Positions 23,201-33,236 of a DNA stretch of 64,000 bases are shown in pieces; within the stretch, counting starts at the first letter, position 1; each line of letters starts with the position of its first letter. The notes under the pieces were generated by a model. That model worked only from the letters and a program-made list of their open reading frames with translations, searched no databases and was not told the origin of the DNA. The DNA is from Isoperla grammatica (lineage: Eukaryota; Arthropoda; Insecta; Plecoptera; Perlodidae). The stretch spans positions 1,474,001 to 1,538,000 of the forward strand of contig OX246741.1 in NCBI GenBank assembly GCA_945910005.1. Reading direction: 5' to 3'. A program made the translations under genes and the position numbers.

Positions 23201-26200
23201 CATTAGTCCCAGAATAACCGTGATCATGTACAAGCCCAGTTGTTGAGCTGTTGAAGCCAGGTTCTCGATGCTCATGATCTTACCCGTAATAAGGCACATG
23301 ATTCCGAACGGAGAGTACCTGAAACGTAGACAGTTGGTTTCAATTAGAAACTACGGGTGCTGCTAAATGCTCATCTAGTTACGTTGCCGAAACTTAAGTC
23401 GTCACAGCAGTTAACTTGTACCCTAAGAATAGTTAATAGTTAAGAAATAGTTTATACGTCGCTTTGAGGATAGCGTGCCTCGTGCCTACCTCGTGCCTCG
23501 TACCTCATCGACCTCATCTCATCTCAACACAGGATACAGTTGTATAAAATATAGTATCGGTATGGAAAGGAGTCTTTAGCATCCCCCAGCCCCCCCCCCC
23601 CCCCCCCCACCGATTCCCCAATTTTATTTTATTACAGCCACGCTAACTCAATATGCACTACAGGAATAAATGCGTGTACAGGCGAGGAACACAGGGCACA
23701 GTATTAAACACTATTTTAGTAAAGAAGGGTGGCTAAATTCCTACCATCAATTTTGTTCAGTTATATCGTTTGTGCCCAAACGATAGAGATGAATATTGTG
23801 ACATTTAAGGAAGGGGGGGGGGGGGGGAAGGAGAGGGTTAATTTATTGCGACCGCAATAACATTTCATAGACTTGGAAGAAGATTTAATGAACGGCACGA
23901 AACATCTAAATGAACGCAGACGTGTTATACCTTACCACATAACGACTCCGACCAGTTTCATGATGATGTCGTTGAGGACGACGAAGAAGTCGACCATGAG
24001 TCTTCCCTTGGGGCCCATCTGTCCGGCCAACAGCCCGAACGCCAGGCAGAACACAATCATACCTGTAACCATAGCAAACAGTGTTACCCCTGACAGTGCA
24101 TCAGTCAGTTGTCTTCCCTTGGGGCCCATCTGTCCGGCCAACAGCCCGAACGCCAGGCAGAACACAATCATACCTGTAACCATAGCAAACAGTGTTACCC
24201 CTGACAGTGCATCAGTCAGTTGTCTTCCCTTGGGGCCCATCTGTCCGGCCAACAGCCCGAACGCCAGGCAGAACACAATCATACCTGTAACCACAGCAAA
24301 CAGTGTTACCCCCTGACAAAGTGTGCATCAGTTAGTGTTGTACCCCCTGACAATAAACTGTCATTCTTTAATGTTGTTTGATTTGATTTTATCATTTGTG
24401 ATTTAAACGACGTACAGCTTATGACGTCTGCTGAATCAGATCCATTATATGTCGCGGGGGTCGTCATAAGGAGAGTCCAGCAAGGGAGAGCAGGCAGGTT
24501 GGTTTAGGGGTAAATTGAAGCAAAGTAGTGCAAAATATACTTTGATTTCACCCCATACTAATAACATGATATAAATACAATGTTGTTTCATATGGTCAAT
24601 ACAATTTAATTGGTCATATTACATAAGAAAGTTGAAATTATAAAATAACCATTATCCCAAAAATGATGAAATGTATTTACTTCGTGTCATCATGGCCATG
24701 GGGCATGGGGCATCATGGGGCATGGGGCATGGGGCATGACGCAGAGAGCTTACCCATGACGTTGGTGCCGTCCTTGTAAACCAGATCCGGCTTCAGGATG
24801 TAGCCGGGGAATGGGGCATGGGGCATGGGGCATGGGGCATCATGGGGGCATGACGCAGAGAGCTTACCCATGACGTTGGTGCCGTCCTTGTAAACCAGGT
24901 CCGGCTTCAGGATGTAGCCGGGGCATGGGGCATCATGGGGCATGGGGCATCATAGGGCGCATGGGGCATGGGGCATGGGGCATGGGGCAGAGGGCATGGG
25001 GCATCATGGGGCATGACGCAGAGAGCTTACCCATGACGTTGGTGCCATCCTTGTAAACCAGGTCCGGCTTCAGGATGTAACCGGGGCATGGGGCATGGGG
25101 CAGAGGGCATGGGGCATCATGGGGGCATGACGCAGAGAGCTTACCCATGACGTTGGTGCCATCCTTGTAAACCAGGTCCGGCTTCAGGATGTAGCCGGGG
25201 CATGGGGCATTGGGCATGGAGCATCATGGGGCATGACGCAGAGAGCTTACCCATGACGTTGGTGCCATCCTTGTAAACCAGGTCCGGCTTCAGGATGTAG
25301 CCGGGGCATGGGGCATGGGGCAGGGGCATCATGGGGCATGACGCAGAGAGCTTACCCATGACGTTGGTGCCATCCTTGTAAACCAGGTCCGGCTTCAGGA
25401 TGTAGCCGGGGCATGGGGCATGGGGCATGGGGCATCATGGGGCATGACGCAGAGAGCTTACCCATGACGTTGGTGCCATCCTTGTAAACCAGGTCCGGCT
25501 TCAGGATGTAGCCGGGGCATGGGGCATGGGGCAGAGGGCATGGGGCATCATGGGGGCATGACGCAGAGAGCTTACCCATGACGTTGGTGCCATCCTTGTA
25601 AACCAGGTCCGGCTTCAGGATGTAGCCGGGGCATGGGGCATGGGGCATGGGGCATGGGGCATGGGGCATCATGGGGCATGACGCAGAGAGCTTACCCATG
25701 ACGTTGGTGCCATCCTTGTAAACCAGGTCCGGCTTCAGGATGTAGCCGGGGCATGGGGCATGGGGCATGGGGCATCATGGGGCATGACGCAGAGAGCTTA
25801 CCCATGACGTTGGTGCCGTCCTTGTAAACCAGGTCCGGCTTCAGGATGTAGCCGGGGCATGGGGCATGGGGCATGGGGCATGGGGCATCATGGGGCATGA
25901 CGCAGAGAGCTTACCCATGACGTTGGTGCCGTCCTTGTAAACCAGGTCCGGCTTCAGGATGTAGCCGGGGCATGGGGCATGGGGCATGGGGCATGGGGCA
26001 TGACGCAGAGAGCTTACCCATGACGTTGGTGCCGTCCTTGTAAACCAGGTCCGGCTTCAGGATGTAGCCGGGAGTCTCATCGAACACGGAGACATTTGGG
26101 CCGTGGAACACGAGGGGCTTCTGCACCTGCGCACAGAGTCAATATATCAGTATGCTGGCGTTCGGTAATCCGTGTGTTTAGTATTGACTATGAAGACTTC

Positions 26201-29200
26201 GTTGTCTGATAAAACGCTATTGTGCATCCATCTCCCAAGGTGTTCTAAAGTGAATTAATAAAAAAGTGTCTATATTTCAAAATGTAATCAATTTGTTACA
26301 GTTTTCAGTGCACCTCTCTTGGAAATAACAAAGCTTTAGTATCACCAGTGGCGTGCGGACTGTGTGTCAAGTCTTGAGTAAATGAAAGTACATAAAACAA
26401 GCCAACTATGTAGGCTTTTTGTGGAGTTTATAGTTATACGTTTTGTACATTTCTTTTGGTGGCAAACGGGACGGAATGAAAGAATGTTGCTGGCCATTTA
26501 ATAATAAGCCTACTCGGAATTTGTTTAAAAAAAAAATGCAGACGCCATCAAAAGTCATGCTTCATTTATGTTAGGCAGATATTATGTAAATGTATTTAAC
26601 ACTAGTTAGAACTACTGAATTACCTACGAAAAAATACAAAAACAAAGCCCAAATAGACAAAACAAAAATTCAAATCACAACTCAACGATTTTCTTGATAA
26701 TCGAAGAAATTTTGAGAATTACTGAAAATATTTTAAAGCTAGATCAGAATGATATTCACGGCTTTACTTCATCTTAACAATACATTACATGTAATATATG
26801 TAGTAATTAGTAAAACGAATTACAAAAACTGCATTTCACATTATATATGTGACGCAAGTATGGAATTAGCGGACATGTTTGTATCATTGCATGGCACGCC
26901 ACGTCGCGTAGATGTATCTCTATGATCTATCAGAATATATACTACCTATAATAGATCCCTTGGGAAACAGGAAGTAAAATTGGAGATAGATTCGATTCCA
27001 GATTTAGGGCGCTTGAACGGCGAAGGTTACTAGCGCAGTAAACATGACAATCTTGCGTATATACACAGCACAGACTTTTTTATGAAGTGCATGACAGACA
27101 TTTTAAGAAGCCATTTGATCTTAACAACTGATAACTGCTTGGTGTGCCATGCCATGAAATAATATTTTGTATCCATAAAATGTAACTTGCTGTTTTATGA
27201 TAAAAATCGCCTAACTTTTTATAAGATTATTGCTATTAAACTGGACTATAGCGTTCGAAGGAAGATTGTACCTACCGACCATCGACCATTGACAGACTAA
27301 ACCCACACCTATTAGTTGAGTAGGTAACATTTTGGGCAACGGTGTTTACCTTTTTGTAGGTGGTCTGCACTTGTTGAAAGCAGGCCTGCATTAAGTTGTC
27401 GGGTAACATGTTTCTAACGATGTCCAAAATTGCGTCGAGTGTTGAGACCTGAAAGAAAAGAGTGATCAACTTTCAAACAATTATTATTTATTTGAAATGT
27501 CTACACATGAAAGCATATTAGTACATGAAACGAATCTTATGTCTTCACGAACTCGATTGAACCCCTACGCACACCCACACACGCACACGCACACGCACAC
27601 GCACACGCACACGCACACGCACACGCACACGCACACGCACACGCACATAATACACTGCCTATGACATATCGCACGTGCATTGTTCGTTCAGATTGTTTAT
27701 TGAGCGTTACCATGGTTTCCTTGCATTGTTGCATCTCATCGATGCAGTCTTGTACCAGATTGTTTGTTGAGCGTTACCATGGTTTCCTTGCATTGTTGCA
27801 TCTCATCGATGCAGTCTTGTACCAGTTGTTTCATGTGGTAGACACAAAGCAAAGTAGAGCACTTGTAGCGCCCCGGGTTCGTAACCCGGAAGGCCGTGGT
27901 TCGAAACCCTCACGATCTACTCTGATTGTTTATACTTCAAAATGATGTAGGAAAATGTTAACGAGAACCGCTATACCAGAAACTGTGATGTTCTATTTTA
28001 CCAAGGTCTACTTGATCTCCGCCTAGCGGAGGTAGTTCGACGAGCGGGATCAAGTTGACCTTGCTATTTTACTGATAAATATTTGAATTACAAACCTTGG
28101 TGTCCGTGTTACCCCCTTCTACGTGAGACTTGATGCTGGGGTCGCCGGGGTGAATGAGCAGCACCAGAATGATGCCGACAATTGCCGCTAGGATCGTCGT
28201 CGTGATGTAGTAGGTGAGGGCGCGGAACCCCATACGGCCAGAAGAGCGCGCGTCGAGCTGCGCCATGCCTGCATATCAGTTAGAGAGTCTACACATTACA
28301 CTAGAATGGTGCCGACAATTGCCGCTAGGATCGTGGTAGCTGCGTCATGCCTGCATATCAGTTAGAGAGTCTACACATTACACTAGAATGATGCCGACAA
28401 TTGCCGCCAGGATCGTGGTAGTGATGTAGTAGGTGAGGGCGCGGAACCCCATACGGCCAGAAGAGCGCGCGTCTAGCTGCGCCATGCCTGCATATCAGTT
28501 AGAGAGTCTACACATTACACTAGAATGGTGCCGACAATTGCCGCCAGGATCGTGGTTGTGATGTAGTAGGTGAGGGCGCGGAACCCCATACGGCCAGAAG
28601 AGCGCGCGTCGAGCTGCGCCATGCCTGCATATCAGTTAGAGAGTCTACACATTACACTAGAATGATGCCGACAATTGCCGCCAGGATCGTGGTTGTGATG
28701 TAGTAGGTGAGGGCGCGGAACCCCATACGGCCAGAAGAGCGCGCGTCGAGCTGCGCCATGCCTGCATATCAGTTAGAGAGTCTACACATTACACTAGAAT
28801 GATGCCGACAATTGCCGCCAGGATCGTGGTTGTGATGTAGTAGGTGAGGGCGCGGAACCCCATACGGCCAGAAGAGCGCGCGTCGAGCTGCGCCATGCCT
28901 GCATATCAGTTAGAGAGTCTACACATTACACTAGAATGATGCCGACAATTGCCGCTAGGATCGTGGTAGTGATGTAGTAGGTGAGGGCGCGGAACCCCAT
29001 ACGGCCAGAAGAGCGCGCGTCGAGCTGCGCCATGCCTGCATATCAGTTAGAGAGTCTACACATTACACTAGAATGATGCCGACAATTGCCGCTAGGATCG
29101 TGGTAGTGATGTAGTAGGTGAGGGCGCGGAACCCCATACGGCCAGAAGAGCGCGCGTCGAGCTGCGCCATGCCTGCATATCAGTTAGAGAGTCTACACAT

Positions 29201-32200
29201 TACACTAGAATGATGCCGACAATTGCCGCTAGGATCGTGGTTGTGATGTAGTAGGTGAGGGCGCGGAACCCCATACGGCCAGAAGAGCGCGCGTCGAGCT
29301 GCGTCATGCCTGCATATCAGTTAGAGAGTCTACACATTACACTAGAATGATGCCGACAATTGCCGCTAGGATCGTCGTCGTGATGTAGTAGGTGAGGGCG
29401 CGGAACCCCATACGGCCAGAAGAGCGCGCGTCTAGCTGCGCCATGCCTGCATATCAGTTAGAGAGTCTACACATTACACTAGAATGATGCCGACAATTGC
29501 CGCCAGGATCGTGGTTGTGATGTAGTAGGTGAGGGCGCGGAACCCCATACGGCCAGAAGAGCGCGCGTCGAGCTGAGCCATGCCTGCATATCAGTTAGAG
29601 AGTCTACACATTACACTAGAATGATGCCGACAATTGCCGCCAGGATCGTGGTTGTGATGTAGTAGGTGAGGGCGCGGAACCCCATACGGCCAGAAGAGCG
29701 CGCGTCGAGCTGCGCCATGCCTGCATATCACTTAGAGAGTCTACACATTACACTAGAATGATGCCGACAATTGCCGCCAGGATCGTGGTTGTGATGTAGT
29801 AGGTGAGGGCGCGGAACCCCATACGGCCAGAAGAGCGCGCGTCGAGCTGCGCCATGCCTGCATATCAGTTAGAGAGTCTACACATTACACTAGAATGATG
29901 CCGACAATTGCCGCCAGGATCGTGGTTGTGATGTAGTAGGTGAGGGCGCGGAACCCCATACGGCCAGAAGAGCGCGCGTCGAGCTGCGCCATGCCTGCAT
30001 ATCAGTTAGAGAGTCTACACATTACACTAGAATGATGCCGACAATTGCCGCCAGGATCGTGGTTGTGATGTAGTAGGTGAGGGCGCGGAACCCCATACGG
30101 CCAGAAGAGCGCGCGTCGAGCTGCACCATGCCTGCATATCAGTTAGAGAGTCTACACATTACACTAGAATGATGCCGACAATTGCCGCCAGGATCGTGGT
30201 TGTGATGTAGTAGGTGAGGGCGCGGAACCCCATACGGCCAGAAGAGCGCGCGTCGAGCTGCGCCATGCCTGCATATCAGTTAGAGAGTCTACACATTACA
30301 CTAGAATGATGCCGACAATTGCCGCCAGGATCGTGGTTGTGATGTAGTAGGTGAGGGTGCGGAACCCCATACGGCCAGAAGAGCGCGCGTCGAGCTGCGC
30401 CATGCCTGCATATCAGTTAGAGAGTCTACACATTACACTAGAATGATGCCGACAATTGCCGCTAGGATCGTGGTTGTGATGTAGTAGGTGAGGGCGCGGA
30501 ACCCCATACGGCCAGAAGAGCGCGCGTCGAGCTGCGCCATGCCTGCATATCAGTTAGAGAGTCTACACATTACACTAGAATGATGCCGACAATTGCCGCC
30601 AGGATCGTGGTTGTGATGTAGTAGGTGAGGGCGCGGAACCCCATACGGCCAGAAGAGCGCGCGTCGAGCTGCGCCATGCCTGCATATCAGTTAGAGAGTC
30701 TACACATTACACTAGAATGATGCCGACAATTGCCGCCAGGATCGTGGTTGTGATGTAGTAGGTGAGGGTGCGGAACCCCATACGGCCAGAAGAGCGCGCG
30801 TCGAGCTGCGCCATGCCTGCATATCAGTTAGAGAGTCTACACATTACACTAGAATGATGCCGACAATTGCCGCCAGGATCGTGGTTGTGATGTAGTAGGT
30901 GAGGGCGCGGAACCCCATACGGCCAGAAGAGCGCGCGTCGAGCTGAGCCATGCCTGCATATCAGTTAGAGAGTCTACACATTACACTAGAATGGTGCCGA
31001 CAATTGCCGCCAGGATCGTGGTTGTGATGTAGTAGGTGAGGGCGCGGAACCCCATACGGCCAGAAGAGCGCGCGTCGAGCTGCGCCATGCCTGCATATCA
31101 GTTAGAGAGTCTACACATTACACTAGAATGATGCCGACAATTGCCGCTAGGATCGTGGTAGTGATGTAGTAGGTGAGGGCGCGGAACCCCATACGGCCAG
31201 AAGAGCGCGCGTCGAGCTGCGCCATGCCTGCATATCAGCCAAGTGAAGCAACACACACATATTGTTCTAATTTCCTTACTGGTTACCACTGTAGATACCC
31301 GTCGAAAGTATCAAAGTCTGTTCTAACTTATGCCGCCATTTATATATTTATATTTGTATATTTATATGTTAAAATACACAGGGGCAACGTGCGAGCCACA
31401 GGTCAAAGTGAGTAAGAATTACATTAATACACATGACTAAAAATGTATTTGTTTTATCACCAGACAAAATATTTAGGTGATAAATATTAGCAAACGGACA
31501 TGAATTTGACTGAAGAGTTCATTGCCACAAGGCCTATCTGAACCTGAGGGATGCAACTAGTATCTTCGTTCAGTGATAGTTTGTGACAGCAATAATGATA
31601 ATAACCCTTATCTTGGATGCTACATAAAACAGACAACGCAAATAATTATTGCAATTAAACTAGGGCTATTCGTACTAGGCTTAAAAGGAAATAGTTACCG
31701 GAAATGAGTGAAGAGATGATGAGAGGTAGGATGAACATTTTGAGCATTCTCATGAGTAGTTCTCCGGGGAAGGAGACGAGCATGATGGCTTCGGCTGACG
31801 CTTCAGCCAGCCGGCCCAAGAACCCGAGGCCCAGACCCACCACCACTCCGGCTATCGTCAGCACTAGCAGCATGTTGCCTCGCATCCATGTCAGCACCTG
31901 CAAGTATCAACAAGCGATTACTATTCAAGCCAATCATGATTAAAAAAAAAAAAAAAAACTAGAAATAGGTAAAAAATAATCCCCAACCAAGTATTCGCAT
32001 ATCGACCGCAGATCCTTATGTAATTAACCTTTCATGGTCACTAATTCAAAGAAAACCAACAGACTCCTAGAGTTCTCTCACGCGTAAATACAGTTATACT
32101 ATAGCTGATATTATAATCCTACCCCTGTTCTACTAATTTCGATGTAGACTGCTTTGGAGAACGAAATACACTTTCTTTCCATTCTTGATCAAAATAATCT

Positions 32201-32930
32201 AACGGTAATTAATAACATGGTGGCATAATACAGTGTCAACACGTGTGAGGTGGTGAAATTATAGGGACCCATCTGTTGAATACAGTGACTGATCTATTAA
32301 CGATCACAGCGATCATGGAAACAAGTTAGTGAGAGTTGACATGGGATGGGACAATACTCACCAGTCTCGCTTTAGACTCGGGGGGTGAATCTACGTTGAC
32401 CACGTGGGCGGGGAAGACATCTTGTTTCTCGTCGTCTTCCCCGGAGCCAGAAGTCATGTCCGTCCTACAAACATTGATTATAAGTTAGCACAATCCGCAT
32501 GACGGACTTCTCGATCTATGTCCCCCACTGAACATCAGTCCTTACTCCTTATAATTGAGTGGGTAGACAATAAATACAAAATTACTTGTTTATAGAACTA
32601 CGTATTTACATATTGAATCATGGTACTATTTGAAGACACTATACAATATAAAGTTTAAAAATAGATGTTGTTACAATATCCATAATATATATATTTTTTT
32701 CACGTTAAGACCATAATGCAGTTTGTATTCTCTCTAATCTATGCTTTGTAATCTATGCTTTTCTCTCGGTACACACTTTGTATGGCAATATAAAGTAGTA
32801 GAATAAATATGTAAATAACTCACGCTTCTTTGGCATTTTGTTCTTTGTTGTGGGTGGAGTTTTTCAGCACGTTGATGGCTCTGCTAACTGCCGACAGCGG
32901 TCCTTGTAGTTGCTGGCCAAGGGAAGACAT
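20007..32930 (-). CDS. excitatory amino acid transporter (SLC1/EAAT family), 11 coding exons
   Basis: Coding exons 32930-32824, 32464-32362, 31897-31699, 28268-28096, 27448-27350, 26126-26018, 24062-23936, 23318-23085, 22694-22500, 20753-20619 and 20214-20007 join in phase at every junction to 562 aa, normal for EAATs. The protein imports glutamate/aspartate with sodium across the plasma membrane, classically at synapses and glia. Supporting motifs: TM1 ([18 protein letters not shown], from about 78), hairpin-1 serines and SAATLP (384-389), NMDGT in TM7 (417-421), hairpin 2 [10 protein letters not shown], and TM8 [17 protein letters not shown]. Arg498 in D-R-x-R-T is the residue that marks acidic rather than neutral amino acid carriers. 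An N-glycosylation site (NVS) lies in the large loop. The C-terminus ETQM could be a class I PDZ ligand. The ATG at 32930 is preceded in its exon by an in-frame stop. Six exon borders carry tandem arrays (listed separately). Confidence 0.95.
20619..20753 (-). CDS. EAAT exon 10 (hairpin 2)
   Basis: Acceptor GTGTGTAG|TTT and donor GCTGTT|GTGAGT, phase 2 on both sides. It encodes [35 protein letters not shown]: the extracellular gate of the transporter. Confidence 0.95.
20754..21344 (-). other. EAAT intron 9 remainder
   Basis: Unique intron sequence after the 21-bp donor array. Nothing recognised. Confidence 0.6.
21345..22500 (-). repeat. 21-bp array of exon-9 donor sites, about 55 copies
   Basis: The unit CTGTCAGGTAACTACCGCCCT (minus strand) repeats without gap from the true exon-9 donor. 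Most units keep CAG|GTAACT; others have CTG|GTAACT. Since 21 is a multiple of three, the EAAT frame meets AGG TAA in every unit, so any donor beyond the first truncates the protein after VITVR. A different frame is open for 441 codons but does not match the exon. Confidence 0.97.
22500..22694 (-). CDS. EAAT exon 9 (hairpin 1, TM7)
   Basis: Acceptor TCCACAG|C and first donor CTGTCAG|GTAACT, phase 2 on both sides. It encodes [15 protein letters not shown], the [18 protein letters not shown] motif of TM7 and IGEVITV. Confidence 0.96.
22677..22925 (-). repeat. exon-9 acceptor array, 3 copies of about 85 bp
   Basis: Units starting at 22677, 22762 and 22848 repeat the exon-9 acceptor and its first 18 or so bases, then AGTTTACACAACACTTCAGA linkers. 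Use of an upstream acceptor would read SAPTLPI or SAATLPI and then an in-frame TAG in the linker. Confidence 0.9.
22966..23100 (-). repeat. exon-8 donor array, 3 copies of about 53 bp
   Basis: Three tandem copies carry ACTGCGTC(C/T)AG|GTGAGAAC-type sequence, the exon-8 end and donor, with CTGTTGTGTGA linkers. The first downstream copy keeps the GTGAGA donor; the outer copy has lost the AG before GT. Reading past the true donor meets TGA at once. Confidence 0.85.
23085..23318 (-). CDS. EAAT exon 8 (TM5-TM6, hairpin 1 start)
   Basis: Acceptor GTTTCAG|GTA and donor CGTCCAG|GTGAGA, phase 2 on both sides. It encodes [33 protein letters not shown] and ALGTAS, leading into the serine-rich hairpin 1. 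Confidence 0.95.
23936..24062 (-). CDS. EAAT exon 7 (TM4c-TM5)
   Basis: Acceptor GGTTACAG|GT and donor TATGTG|GTAAGG, phase 1 in and 2 out. It encodes [16 protein letters not shown] and [19 protein letters not shown], equivalent to the family's LMVDFFNILNEIVMKLV. Confidence 0.94.
24001..24310 (-). repeat. 111-bp array of exon-7 acceptor plus half exon, 3 copies, in frame
   Basis: Units starting at 24001, 24112 and 24223 repeat the exon-7 acceptor, its first 60 or so bases, and a linker reading [17 protein letters not shown]. The period is 37 codons and the exon-7 frame stays open through all copies. Upstream acceptors would add 37 or 74 residues rather than truncate. Confidence 0.95.
24311..24694 (-). 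other. EAAT intron 6 remainder
   Basis: Unique AT-rich intron DNA between the exon-7 acceptor array and the exon-6 donor array. No other feature seen. Confidence 0.5.
24695..26070 (-). repeat. array of exon-6 3' end plus donor with (ATGCCCC)n spacers, 12 copies
   Basis: Twelve copies (donor-side word GCAGAGAGCTTACCCATGACG at 24741, 24854, 25018, 25131, 25238, 25342, 25449, 25562, 25682, 25789, 25901 and 26004) each hold the last 53 or so bases of exon 6 and its GTAAGC donor. They are linked by variable runs of the heptamer GGGGCAT. Only the copy at 26018 follows the true exon start. Spacing varies from 101 to 164 bp, so distal donors change phase; the run from exon 6 meets a stop at 25911. 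Confidence 0.95.
26018..26126 (-). CDS. EAAT exon 6 (variable loop to TM4c)
   Basis: Acceptor GTGCGCAG|GTG and first donor ATGG|GTAAGC, phase 0 in and 1 out. It encodes [19 protein letters not shown] and [11 protein letters not shown], equivalent to the FKDGMNVLG region of vertebrate EAATs, with an N-glycosylation sequon NVS. Confidence 0.93.
26127..27349 (-). other. EAAT intron 5, nothing recognised
   Basis: AT-rich intron of about 1.2 kb between exons 5 and 6, without a repeat or exon that I can support. Confidence 0.6.
27350..27448 (-). CDS. EAAT exon 5 (extracellular loop)
   Basis: Acceptor CTTTCAG|GTC and donor AAAAAG|GTAAAC, phase 0 on both sides. It encodes [18 protein letters not shown] and [13 protein letters not shown], the conserved motif before the variable extracellular loop. 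Confidence 0.95.
27575..27647. repeat. (CACACG)n microsatellite
   Basis: About twelve CACACG hexamers in EAAT intron 4. The array alternates purine and pyrimidine and so could adopt Z-DNA. Confidence 0.95.
27715..27835. repeat. 66-bp direct duplication in EAAT intron 4
   Basis: Two near-identical tandem copies containing TTACCATGGTTTCCTTGCA and TCATCGATGCAGTCTTGTAC. On the minus strand each ends in a donor-like ACCATG|GTAACG after an open stretch reading [17 protein letters not shown] see no good acceptor, so a cassette exon is only a possibility. Confidence 0.8.
27860..27926 (+). repeat. tRNA-like sequence, probably SINE remnant
   Basis: GTAGAGCAC (D-arm-like), an anticodon-type hairpin CCGGG-TTCGTAA-CCCGG and a T-arm-like GGTTCGAAACC occur in the right order. 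Spacing and acceptor pairing are wrong for a working tRNA. Confidence 0.35.
28096..28268 (-). CDS. EAAT exon 4 (TM2-TM3), functional copy
   Basis: Acceptor ATATGCAG|GC at 28268 and donor CCAAG|GTTTGT, phase 1 in and 0 out. It encodes [17 protein letters not shown], a transmembrane stretch and LLIHPGD. Only this last copy of a large array runs through to the donor; all upstream copies end at a stop after GIILV. Confidence 0.93.
28269..31230 (-). repeat. 137-bp array of exon-4 acceptor plus half exon, about 22 copies
   Basis: The unit holds, on the minus strand, CTCTCTAACTGATATGCAG|GC (branch-point-like CTAAC and AG acceptor) and the first 107 or so bases of EAAT exon 4. It then runs as CTAGTGTAATG back into the next acceptor. 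Twenty-one full-length copies repeat exactly every 137 bp, plus one shortened copy near 28310-28360. Every decoy copy reads in frame to a TAA just after GIILV. The outermost copy (ending 31229) has a different upstream sequence and may be the original intron edge. Confidence 0.95.
31231..31698 (-). other. EAAT intron 3, unique part
   Basis: AT-rich intron DNA between exon 3 and the 137-bp acceptor array. No further feature. Confidence 0.5.
31699..31897 (-). CDS. EAAT exon 3 (TM1 and start of TM2)
   Basis: Acceptor CTTGCAG|GTG and donor TTTCCG|GTAACT, phase 0 in and 1 out. It encodes [19 protein letters not shown] and [20 protein letters not shown], both highly typical of the family. Confidence 0.95.
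32362..32464 (-). CDS. EAAT exon 2 (acidic N-terminal tail)
   Basis: Acceptor TTTGTAG|G and donor GACTG|GTGAGT, phase 2 in and 0 out. It encodes a hydrophilic, acidic cytosolic stretch containing [12 protein letters not shown]. Confidence 0.85.
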
Positions 32931-32952
32931 CCCCGGCCAGTTTCACGCCCAC
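32824..32952 (-). CDS. EAAT exon 1 (5' UTR end and start codon)
   Basis: Acceptor GTTGCAG|GTG at 32952, ATG at 32930, donor GAAGC|GTGAGT at 32824, phase 2 out. The N-terminal cytosolic segment begins [10 protein letters not shown]. An in-frame TGA lies between the acceptor and the ATG, so the start is fixed and at least one 5' UTR exon lies further right. Confidence 0.82.
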
Positions 32953-33027
32953 CTGCAACATTCATTGATGCGTCATGCGTCATGCGTCATGTTCCATTGC
33001 CAAAGATCAGGTAACACACTTTCCTAT

Positions 33028-33236
33028 AGCGGGTGTTACACGGAGAAGTAAGAAAAGTAAAAAGCAGAAAGTGAAGAGTAGAGATAGCGTGTAGCTTACG
33101 GGACTTTTCACTTGTTCAACATTGTCCTACTTTGGAGAGAACTTCTCACTTTTGTTCTTTTTCCGTAAGCTACACGCTATCTCTACTCTTCACTTTCTGC
33201 TTTTTACTTTTCTTACTTCTCCGTGTTACACCCGCT
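33028..33236. repeat. long near-perfect inverted repeat (hairpin), 74-bp arms
   Basis: Arm 33028-33101 is the reverse complement of 33163-33236 with about one mismatch, around a 61-bp loop. Arms begin AGCGGGTGTTACAC and end GTGTAGCTTACGG. It looks like a recent MITE or fold-back element just 5' of the EAAT start exon. Confidence 0.93.

Noticed and set aside
27537..27734. Cys-Ala repeat frame
   Set aside because: Translation of the CACACG microsatellite.
27715..27835. Extra EAAT cassette exon ([16 protein letters not shown])
   Set aside because: A donor-like site exists but no convincing acceptor, and exons 4 and 5 already join into a standard EAAT loop; kept only as a repeat.
27860..27926. 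Functional tRNA gene
   Set aside because: D-arm and anticodon arm spacing is wrong by about 11 nt and the acceptor stem mispairs; a SINE remnant is more likely.
28069..31289. CRISPR-like array because of regular direct repeats
   Set aside because: Units are contiguous copies of an EAAT exon border without spacers, in an animal genome.
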